Assembly (NCBI GenBank): GCA_002454415.1
Contig: DKIT01000045.1
Location: 242,422-268,669, forward strand
Direction of reading: 5' to 3'
DNA: 26,248 bases
Source of the DNA: Sphingobacterium sp. UBA6711
Lineage (GTDB): Bacteria > Bacteroidota > Bacteroidia > Sphingobacteriales > Sphingobacteriaceae
Positions 8,752-15,559 of the stretch are shown here, in pieces. The position numbers were made by a program, and so were the translations under genes. The notes under the pieces are model-generated. The model was given only the letters and a program-made list of their open reading frames with translations. It ran no database searches and had not been told where the DNA came from. Position 1 is the first letter of the stretch. Every line of letters begins with the position of its first letter.

Positions 8752-9835
8752 ATGACAAAAGAACAAATTCAAGACTTGAGGGATCGTGTTACTTCCCTGA
8801 GGAGGCATCTTTGACATCGATGTACGAAAAGAAGAAATAGAAAGAGATCAAGCCATTACGCTAGAGCCAAGTTTTTGGGATGATTCCAAAGCCGCAGAGA
8901 AAATTCTGCTGGCGATCAAAAACCAAAAGGTATGGACCGACCATTTTGATGAAGTCGCCGCCGCAGTTGAAGACGCCTACGTGATGTATGAGTTTTTCCA
9001 ATCTGGCGATGCTAGCGAAAATGAGGTCGATGAGCAATATAAATTGGCATTGGATAAAGTTGAGGAGCTCGAGTTCAAAAATATGCTTAGTGCTGAAGAG
9101 GATCAGCTTGATGCCATTCTGCAGATCACGGCAGGTGCTGGTGGTACTGAAAGTTGCGACTGGGCCGCTATGCTGATGCGTATGTATATCATGTGGGGTG
9201 AAAAAAATGGCTATAAGGTTACCGAACAAGATTCACAAGAAGGAGATGTGGCCGGAATAAAAAGTGTCACTTTACAAATATCTGGTGATTTTGCCTATGG
9301 GTATTTGAAGGGCGAAAACGGCGTACATCGGTTAGTTCGCATTTCACCTTTCGATTCCAATGCAAAACGCCATACTTCATTCGCCTCGGTCTACGTCTAT
9401 CCTTTAATTGATGATAATATTGAGATCGATGTTAAAGATTCGGAAATTGAATGGGATACATTCCGTTCTGGTGGTGCCGGTGGTCAGAATGTCAATAAGG
9501 TTGAAACAGCGGTACGTCTGCATCATAAACCAACAGGTATAATTATCAAGAATCAGGAGACCAGATCACAGTTGCAAAATAAGGAAAATGCTTTACGCCT
9601 ATTGAAGTCACAGTTATATGAAATCGAGATGCGTAAACGCCAAGAGGCTACTGCCGCCATTGAAGGCAATAAAAAGAAAATTGAATGGGGCTCCCAAATT
9701 CGCAATTATGTACTACATCCTTATAAATTGATCAAGGACTTGCGGACAAATTATGAGACGTCCAACACCCAAGCTGTACTTGACGGTGACCTAAATGATT
9801 TCCTGAAAAACTATTTAATGGAATTTGGAGGTTAA
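8752..9835 (+). CDS. prfB: Peptide chain release factor 2 (RF2) with programmed +1 frameshift
   Basis: Frame 1 starts at ATG 8752 (MTKEQIQDLRDRVTSLRRHL, 20 codons) and meets TGA at 8812-8814. Skipping T8812 and reading GAC onward gives 340 more codons to TAA 9833-9835, a 360-residue product (E. coli RF2 is 365). RF2 recognises UGA and UAA stop codons and triggers peptide release on the ribosome. The anticodon-like SPF is at about residues 198-200 and the catalytic GGQ at about 243-245 (GGAGGQNVNKVETAV). SPF, rather than the PxT of RF1, fixes the identity. Naive ORF calling would start only at 8981 and lose 76 residues. The in-frame UGA makes synthesis dependent on low RF2 level, a classical autoregulatory loop. 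A candidate -7 box TACTTTAG (8739-8746) lies very close to the start codon. Confidence 0.96.
8800..8815 (+). promoter_or_regulatory. RF2 programmed frameshift site
   Basis: AGGAGGCATCTTTGAC holds all the classical elements: an internal Shine-Dalgarno hexamer AGGAGG (8800-8805), a three-base spacer, the slippery Leu codon CTT (8809-8811), the in-frame stop TGA (8812-8814) and the following C. The E. coli site differs at only two positions in this stretch. The coding frame continues correctly only after a +1 shift. Confidence 0.97.
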
Positions 9836-9858
9836 TCCTCATTAAACTCGATATTACT

Positions 9859-9891
9859 AAAAACGCTCCTTTTTGAGAGCGTTTTTTTTTT
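9859..9891 (+). terminator. Intrinsic terminator of prfB
   Basis: Stem aaaacgctc (9860-9868) / gagcgtttt (9877-9885) followed by a run of T to 9891, 25 bases after the prfB stop. Confidence 0.92.
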
Positions 9892-10227
9892 CGTCAGGTC
9901 ATTTTCGGCTCTCGGTAGATTGCCTTTCTTTTAGCACAAAACTGTCCCATAAAATGTCAATTTCTCTTAAGAAAATCCTTAAATATGTTAAAAAGTCTTA
10001 AAATTAATTTCAACCGAGTTTTGTCACCATTCATCAATTTTCAATATATAAAAATTTTTAAATAGCTGAAAAACAAAAACTTAAGCTAACACATTTTGTA
10101 TCAATAACGTTACAATAAGGCTGGTTACTTCATTTTTGGCACAAAATAAAGGCATGTCTTTTGCGTTTATGGAATCGTAATATTTTCATTACAAAAGATT
10201 CGATCTTGTATCGAAGTAAAAAAATGA
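9892..10227. other. 336-base region upstream of the glycosyltransferase
   Basis: No coding frame was recognised. It is AT-rich with a cluster of TTAA motifs at 9967, 9979, 9988, 9998 and 10004, roughly one per helical turn. It must contain the glycosyltransferase promoter, but no perfect TAnnTTTG box was identified. The length suggests a long leader or a regulated promoter. Confidence 0.4.
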
Positions 10228-11706
10228 ATGAACGAATGTATATCTAAAAATAGAACGGTTATGAATTACATGAAAGAAAACTCGATCGTATCAAAGCAGA
10301 TGACCAAGCAATGGCAACCTGCGGCATACGAAGTAAATGCAGCAGCAAAGCGATCTGACAAAGCAGTTAGCAAAAACGAAGAGAGCAATTTTGGCCCTAG
10401 GGAATATGGTATTTTTGGAGCAACTTTTTTCATATTATTTGCTTCAGTATTTGGAGTGTATATGCTTCAACCCGATTTTGACGCATTACGCTTTCAACGC
10501 CTAGATAGTATCGGTGGAACATTTTTAGTTGTTTTAGGGATATTTTTAGCGGCTGTTGCGATCAGCTTTTTAATCTTTTTGATCGTACTTCATCGCAAAT
10601 ACAAACCAATAGCATCGGTATCGGATGAAGAGTTACCGACATGTACAATCATTGTTCCTGCTTACAATGAAGGGCAACTCGTTTATGATACCCTTCATAG
10701 CTTAGCCAACAGCGATTATCCAACAAAAAAGCTTCAGATTATCGCGATTGATGACGGTAGTAAAGACAACACATTTGCTTGGATACAACGTGCAAAAATG
10801 GAACTGGGCGATCGTGTAGAAATCTATCAGCAACCCAAAAATATGGGTAAACGACATGCGCTATACCGTGGATTTAAACTGGGAACAGGCGAGGTGTTTA
10901 TTACCGTTGACAGTGATTCAGTTGTTAATAAAGACACCATCCGCAATATGGCCAGTCCATTTGTAACAAATAAAGAATGTGGTGCCGTTGCCGGTAACGT
11001 ACGCGTATTGAATAATAAAAAGGCTATTATACCCCGTATGCTGAATGTGAGTTTTGTATTCAGTTTTGAATTTGTCCGTTCGGCACAAAGTATGCTGGGC
11101 ACAGTGATGTGTACACCTGGCGCATTGTCTGGCTACCGCAAAGAAGCTGTCATGCATTGTTTGGAAGACTGGATTAACCAAACATTTATGGGTCAACCAT
11201 CTGATATCGGTGAGGATCGCGCGATGACCAATATGATTTTGAAACAAGGATATCATGTGTTGTTTCAATCCAATGCCTTTGTATACACGGATACACCGGT
11301 ACGCTATAAGAACTTGTACAAAATGTTTATCCGTTGGGAACGAAGCAACGTCCGTGAAAATATCGCGATGAGTAAATTTGCTTTTACAAATTTCCGTCAA
11401 GGACCAAAGTGGGGAGCACGTATCTTATTGATCATGCAATGGAAAAAAGTATTGCTTGCTTACCCAATGCTCTTATTGATGTTGTGGACAGTATTCCATT
11501 ACCCATTAATGTTCTTAAGTTCTATGCTAGTAGGTATTTTGATTTTCTCCAGTATACAGGCTTATTTCTTTGCATCCAAAAACTCCGACGCAAAAGAAGC
11601 ATTCTGGGCCTACAGTTACAGTATATTTTATGCATTCAGTTTATTTTGGATTACCCCTTATGCTATTGCCACAGCAGGTCGTAGAGGTTGGTTAACGCGG
11701 GGTTAA
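10228..11706 (+). CDS. Membrane glycosyltransferase, GT2 family (HAS/NodC/PgaC-like)
   Basis: A 492-residue inner-membrane GT2 enzyme. Two N-terminal membrane segments (about 61-80 and 97-121) precede the GT-A domain with TIIVPAYNEG (140-149), DDGS (175-178), DSD (228-230, metal-binding DxD type) and GEDR (328-331, catalytic-base region). MFIRWERSN (366-374) is the counterpart of the processive QxxRW motif, with Met in place of Gln. Further membrane segments lie at about 397-483. The layout matches hyaluronan, chitooligosaccharide and poly-GlcNAc synthases, so a processive beta-linked polysaccharide is likely; the sugar cannot be read from sequence. In-frame ATGs at 10261 and 10270 are alternative starts, and residues 1-57 look disordered and cytosolic. 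It is monocistronic, with no PgaD-like or export partner beside it. Confidence 0.88.
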   Translation: MNECISKNRTVMNYMKENSIVSKQMTKQWQPAAYEVNAAAKRSDKAVSKNEESNFGPREYGIFGATFFILFASVFGVYMLQPDFDALRFQRLDSIGGTFLVVLGIFLAAVAISFLIFLIVLHRKYKPIASVSDEELPTCTIIVPAYNEGQLVYDTLHSLANSDYPTKKLQIIAIDDGSKDNTFAWIQRAKMELGDRVEIYQQPKNMGKRHALYRGFKLGTGEVFITVDSDSVVNKDTIRNMASPFVTNKECGAVAGNVRVLNNKKAIIPRMLNVSFVFSFEFVRSAQSMLGTVMCTPGALSGYRKEAVMHCLEDWINQTFMGQPSDIGEDRAMTNMILKQGYHVLFQSNAFVYTDTPVRYKNLYKMFIRWERSNVRENIAMSKFAFTNFRQGPKWGARILLIMQWKKVLLAYPMLLLMLWTVFHYPLMFLSSMLVGILIFSSIQAYFFASKNSDAKEAFWAYSYSIFYAFSLFWITPYAIATAGRRGWLTRG

Positions 11707-11741
11707 TTTTAACTTAAAAAGTATATATTTATATTTCATTC

Positions 11742-11819
11742 ATGAATAAACTTGCGCTGAGAATCGATACGCAAGATGTAATAGAGACCGTAGGAACAGA
11801 GCAAAAAAGAAGATTCTAA
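11742..11819 (+). CDS. Possible 25-residue small protein downstream of the glycosyltransferase
   Basis: ATG 11742 opens a 25-codon frame (MNKLALRIDTQDVIE..., ending KRRF) that stops at TAA 11817-11819, inside the left arm of the following terminator. The region also contains the inverted repeat cttgcg (11751-11756) / cgcaag (11770-11775). No family was recognised. It could be a small protein, a peptide precursor, or a chance frame in the 3' untranslated region or a 3'-derived small RNA. No ribosome binding site is visible, though that is not diagnostic in this phylum. Confidence 0.2.
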   Translation: MNKLALRIDTQDVIETVGTEQKRRF

Positions 11820-11852
11820 CATTAGACCGAGTTAGAATCTTCTTTTTTTTTA
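11803..11852. terminator. Bidirectional terminator between glycosyltransferase and carbonic anhydrase
   Basis: Strong stem agaagattctaac / gttagaatcttct (left arm ends 11820, right arm starts 11831) with a 10-base loop. A run of A precedes it and a run of nine T follows, so it can stop both the plus-strand glycosyltransferase transcript and the minus-strand carbonic anhydrase transcript. Confidence 0.92.
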
Positions 11853-11912
11853 TTCTTAAAAGCTAACAGGAGGATCTTTTACGGATCGTGACTGAAACCT
11901 TATGGCTGCAGC

Positions 11913-12548
11913 TTACAACCAGCTTACGCTCCCTGTTTCAACATCATAGTTTGCTCCAACAATCATAATTTTGCCTTCTTCTTCAAGTTTACGCAGTGTT
12001 GAACTTTGTTTGCGGATATCGTTAATGGCATGTTTGATATTTTGCTGGTTTAATTTCTCAAGCAATACACTATTTTTTGAAGAACGTTCTTCATTTTGAT
12101 CTATCACTTCATTGATGATAGGGTCAAAATGGTTGATTAAATGATTCAGATTGTCCATTCCCATTCCTTCGATTTGGGCAGCATCAAGACCTCCTTTCAA
12201 TGCACCACATTTGGTATGTCCTAAAACGACTACAAGCTTGGAGCCAGCCACATTACAACCAAACTCCATGGAGCCCAAAATATCCTGATTGACAAAATTT
12301 CCCGCAATCCGAATGCTGAAAATGTCTCCAAGTCCCTGATCAAAAATAAGCTCTGCCGACGTGCGGCTATCTATACAACTTAAAACTACGGCAAATGGCC
12401 ATTGTCCTTCGCGGGTAGCATTGACCTGCTCGAGAAGATCGCGGTTTGCTTTTAGATTATTGACAAATCGTTGGTTTCCTTCTTTCAAGAAATCCAATGC
12501 TTTCTGTGGAGTAATCGTCGATTGTGTTTCGTACGTATGTGCCTTCAT
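11913..12548 (-). CDS. Beta-class carbonic anhydrase
   Basis: A 211-residue zinc enzyme catalysing CO2 hydration to bicarbonate. Zinc ligands are C58 in VLSCIDSR, H111 and C114 in GHTKCGALKG; D60-R62 form the conserved Asp/Arg dyad. No signal peptide is visible, so it should be cytoplasmic and supply bicarbonate for carboxylases or buffer pH. Length and motif order are typical of bacterial beta-CAs. It is monocistronic. A near-consensus -7 box (TATCTTTA, 12577-12570 on the minus strand) lies 22 bases upstream of the start. Confidence 0.95.
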   Translation of the reverse strand: MKAHTYETQSTITPQKALDFLKEGNQRFVNNLKANRDLLEQVNATREGQWPFAVVLSCIDSRTSAELIFDQGLGDIFSIRIAGNFVNQDILGSMEFGCNVAGSKLVVVLGHTKCGALKGGLDAAQIEGMGMDNLNHLINHFDPIINEVIDQNEERSSKNSVLLEKLNQQNIKHAINDIRKQSSTLRKLEEEGKIMIVGANYDVETGSVSWL

Positions 12549-12569
12549 AAAATTTATTATTTGGAATAT

Positions 12570-12577
12570 TAAAGATA
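12570..12577 (-). promoter_or_regulatory. Candidate carbonic anhydrase promoter -7 box
   Basis: The minus strand reads TATCTTTA, 7 of 8 with TAnnTTTG, ending 21 bases before the start codon at 12548. No clear -33 element was found. Confidence 0.4.
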
Positions 12578-12640
12578 AAATTAATTCGTTAATTTTTAAC
12601 TACCAACAGGACTTAATACGTATTATGGATGCCGAAAAAC

Positions 12641-12675
12641 AAAAAAGCTCGCAATAAATATTGCAAGCTTTTTTA
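12641..12675 (-). terminator. Terminator of tRNA-Glu
   Basis: Stem aaaaaagctcgcaat (12641-12655) / attgcaagctttttt with one mismatch or wobble and a loop of about 4 bases, 21 bases beyond the tRNA 3' end on the minus strand. The T-rich tract follows in the minus direction. Confidence 0.8.
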
Positions 12676-12695
12676 ACTTTTAATCTTTCGATCTG

Positions 12696-12767
12696 TAGCC
12701 CGTAGGGGAATCGAACCCCTGTTTCAAGAATGAAAATCTTGCGTCCTAACCCCTAGACGAACGGGCC
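12696..12767 (-). tRNA. tRNA-Glu (anticodon TTC)
   Basis: The minus strand folds as a full 72-base cloverleaf. The acceptor is GGCCCGT / ACGGGCT with discriminator A, the D-stem GTCT/GGAC, and the anticodon stem CAAGA/TCTTG with loop TTTTCAT giving anticodon TTC. The T-arm is AGGGG-TTCGATT-CCCCT. CCA is not encoded. Confidence 0.96.
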
Positions 12768-12876
12768 GTTTTCTGTTTCGGTGTGCAAATATAGAAATAT
12801 TTATAAAACTGACAAAATTTTAATATTTTTTTTATTCATTTTTTTTGAAATAGACCATAAAAACCTCTAAAATAGC

Positions 12877-12884
12877 TATATTTA
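12877..12884 (+). promoter_or_regulatory. Candidate -7 box of the GH20 gene
   Basis: TATATTTA matches TAnnTTTG at 7 of 8. It predicts transcription starting near 12890, which excludes the upstream TTG at 12891 as a useful start codon and supports ATG 12909. Confidence 0.45.
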
Positions 12885-12908
12885 AAGTCATTGAAAAAAA
12901 TAACCAGC

Positions 12909-15425
12909 ATGACTAATTTAAAAAAAATTAAAAATCCATTGCTCTACGCGGGGCTCGGCCTGGCTATATTCAGCCAAGAAGCTTATGCTCAAAAGCCGGG
13001 GGCAATCGCGGATCAGATGCAGATTACCTGGAAGGTTAAGGAAGGAGAGAATATCCGTAAAAATCCTGTATCTACCATTGTCTTGAAAAACAAAGGAAAA
13101 AATGCCATTCAGCTTAATGACTGGAGCCTTTGGTTTAATTTTATCCGATCTATTGATGCCGGTAAGGTAGATAAACGTTTTGCTATTGACCATAGAAACG
13201 GTGATCTTTTCCAGGTTGGTTTTAAGAAAAACAATTTTCTACTGAAGCCACAAGATACCGTCCATATCGATTTCACCACGACGGGCCTGGTCAACTATAC
13301 GGATGGACCTATCGGTCTCTACCTTAAAAATAATACGACAGGGGTTGCAACAGATATCTCGGATTATTCAGCTATTAAAATCGCACCTCAAACCGAAGCT
13401 GAAAAGATCAATTACTTTGCGTATAAATACGAACAAAATAAACTTGTCAAAGGTATAGATGCCCAGCGCATTATTCCTTTACCCAGTACTATCAGCATCA
13501 ACAGTAACGAAAAATTCAATCTAAATACGGGTACCAAACTTTATGTGGCCAGTGAATTTGCCAATGAAGCGGCCTTTCTGACCGACTTCCTTTCAACATA
13601 TTCCGGCATTAAACTATCCGCCTCATCGCGTCCACAAGGGGGAATTGAGATTGTCAAGGCGAGCAGCCTAAAACCCGAATCTTACCGTCTGACGATTGGA
13701 GCTCAGGGGGTTAAGATAGAAGCTTCAGATCATGCGGGGGCTTTTTATGCGATACAATCGCTAAAATCATTGATCAATCATCAGCAATGGAATAAAACAA
13801 CAAAGTCGATCGCCTTGCCTTATAGCAACATCGAAGATAGTCCACGTTATGGCTACCGTGGTTTTATGTTGGACGCTGCCCGTAACTTCCATAGCAAGGC
13901 AGAGGTATTGCGGATACTGGACTTAATGGCGGCCTATAAGTTGAATAAGTTCCATTTCCACTTTATCGACGACGAGGGCTGGCGATTGGAAATTCCATCA
14001 TTGCCCGAATTAACCGCTGTGGGGGCCAACCGTTCAGCTAATTTTGACGATGGTACAGCTATTCAGTCAGCTTATGGATCGGGAGCTACAGCTAAATCGC
14101 GTCAGTTTTACACTGTTGCCGATTATATCGAAATTTTGAAATATGCGCAAGCTAGACATATCGACGTCATACCGGAGGTGGAAACACCGGGTCATGCCCG
14201 CGCAGCGATTAAAGCCATGCGTGCCCGTTTTGCTCATTACTCAAAACTCGGCGATAAACAAAAGGCTGAGGAATTTTTGTTGGACGATGCGGACGACAGC
14301 TCTATTTATAATTCGGCACAAAACTGGAATGATAACGTGATGAATCCTGCTTTACCTTCAACGTATCATTTTCTGAGCAAAGTAGTCGATGAAATCAAGG
14401 CGATACATGATCAAGCCGGGGTACCGTTGAAAATGATCGATTTAGGCGGTGATGAGACGCCAAGCGGTGTCTGGGAAAAGTCACCTAAAATATTGGCCTT
14501 TATGAAGGACAACAATATCGCCAATGTACTTGATGTATGGCCGTATTATATTGAGAAAATTAATGCACTTGTACAGGAAAAAGGACTAACCATGTCTGGA
14601 TGGGAAGAAATGGGTATGCACAACAAAGGTAAAGGCATGGTTGTGAATGCTGATCTGGGAAAGTCCGGCATTCAGTTGAATGTATGGAACAACCTTCCTG
14701 GTCAAGGACAAGAAGATCTGGCCTATCGATTGGCCAATGCTGGTTATAAAGTTGTCTATACCAGTGCTGCAAATAACTATTTGGACATGGCATGGGATCG
14801 TGACTTTGCAGATCCGGGGCACAGTTGGGTAGGTACCGTGAACCTGAATAAAACATATTCATTCTCTCCTGAAAATTTCTTTATCAATCTAAGGAAGGAT
14901 GATACTGGAAAGGATCTCAAACCTGAAGCATACAGCAACAAGGAAGAGCTTACTGCTGAAGGAAAGAAAAATCTGCTGGGTATAAAGGGAGCTTTGTGGG
15001 CAGAAAAAATCTCCACAGACCAACGTCTTGAAGAAATGATATTTCCACGTCTAATTGCCATTGCTGATCGGGCTTGGGCCCCGGAGCAGGCATGGGAAAA
15101 AGGAAATGTGTTTGATGAAGCGACCTATCGTACATCATATACCTCATTTATTAAAAAGCTAGGTGAAGACGAGTTAAAAAAGCTAGATATCAGCAATGGC
15201 GGCTATAGCTACCGGATTCCAAAAATCGGCATCAAGAAAGAAAACAATCAACTGTTGATCAATACAGATTATCCAGGATTCAACGTATATTATACGGATA
15301 ATGGCAGTGTGCCTACATTAAAGTCTAAAATAGTGAATGACACAATACCATTCCAGCCTGGAAAGAAATACCTATTCAAAGTATTTGATGCCAAAGGCAG
15401 ATCTGGTGATGTAATCAGCTATTAA
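12909..15425 (+). CDS. Secreted beta-N-acetylhexosaminidase, GH20 (chitobiase-like)
   Basis: An 838-residue protein from ATG 12909 (MTNLKKIKNPLLYAGLGLAI). A signal peptide of about 27 residues ends at AYA-Q. The chitobiase-like order follows: an N-terminal carbohydrate-binding-like domain (about 30-160), a GH20b domain (about 185-310), the TIM-barrel catalytic domain (about 315-750) and a C-terminal Ig-like domain. HFHFIDDEGWRLEIPSLPEL and EVETPGHARA are family landmarks. The catalytic pair is D515-E516 in LGGDETPSGVW; the Asp holds the substrate acetamido group and the Glu is the acid. It releases terminal GlcNAc or GalNAc from chitooligosaccharides or glycans in the periplasm or at the cell surface. 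The frame also opens at TTG 12891, judged too close to the predicted transcription start. It converges on the NagB-like fusion gene, suggesting amino-sugar salvage. Confidence 0.94.
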   Translation: MTNLKKIKNPLLYAGLGLAIFSQEAYAQKPGAIADQMQITWKVKEGENIRKNPVSTIVLKNKGKNAIQLNDWSLWFNFIRSIDAGKVDKRFAIDHRNGDLFQVGFKKNNFLLKPQDTVHIDFTTTGLVNYTDGPIGLYLKNNTTGVATDISDYSAIKIAPQTEAEKINYFAYKYEQNKLVKGIDAQRIIPLPSTISINSNEKFNLNTGTKLYVASEFANEAAFLTDFLSTYSGIKLSASSRPQGGIEIVKASSLKPESYRLTIGAQGVKIEASDHAGAFYAIQSLKSLINHQQWNKTTKSIALPYSNIEDSPRYGYRGFMLDAARNFHSKAEVLRILDLMAAYKLNKFHFHFIDDEGWRLEIPSLPELTAVGANRSANFDDGTAIQSAYGSGATAKSRQFYTVADYIEILKYAQARHIDVIPEVETPGHARAAIKAMRARFAHYSKLGDKQKAEEFLLDDADDSSIYNSAQNWNDNVMNPALPSTYHFLSKVVDEIKAIHDQAGVPLKMIDLGGDETPSGVWEKSPKILAFMKDNNIANVLDVWPYYIEKINALVQEKGLTMSGWEEMGMHNKGKGMVVNADLGKSGIQLNVWNNLPGQGQEDLAYRLANAGYKVVYTSAANNYLDMAWDRDFADPGHSWVGTVNLNKTYSFSPENFFINLRKDDTGKDLKPEAYSNKEELTAEGKKNLLGIKGALWAEKISTDQRLEEMIFPRLIAIADRAWAPEQAWEKGNVFDEATYRTSYTSFIKKLGEDELKKLDISNGGYSYRIPKIGIKKENNQLLINTDYPGFNVYYTDNGSVPTLKSKIVNDTIPFQPGKKYLFKVFDAKGRSGDVISY

Positions 15426-15476
15426 GCGCTCAGGAGTTCCAAATCGTATGACCCGTGCTTTGGAACGATTCTGATA

Positions 15477-15526
15477 ATACAAAATGAAAGCCCTGCTTGG
15501 ATTGAAGCAGGGCTTTCATTTTGTAT
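15477..15526. terminator. Bidirectional terminator, 22-bp perfect stem
   Basis: Arms 15477-15498 and 15505-15526 are perfectly complementary with a 6-base loop (ggattg). The core is gaaagccctgctt, and A-rich and T-rich outer parts act in either direction. It sits between the converging GH20 and NagB-fusion genes. Confidence 0.93.
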
Positions 15527-15559
15527 AGCTATACGTGTTTATTGATCTAAACGAGCAAT

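Noticed and set aside
10138..10165. sigma-54-like tggcac...ggcatg upstream of the glycosyltransferase
   Set aside because: The spacing between the GG and GC elements is 12 bases instead of 10 and the TTGC part is missing.
12891..12908. TTG start for the GH20 gene
   Set aside because: It lies at the predicted transcription start; ATG 12909 gives a normal signal peptide.
15477..15526. Long perfect palindrome as a possible insertion-sequence end
   Set aside because: Position between convergent stops, GC-rich core and A/T flanks fit a bidirectional terminator; no transposase or target duplication is present.
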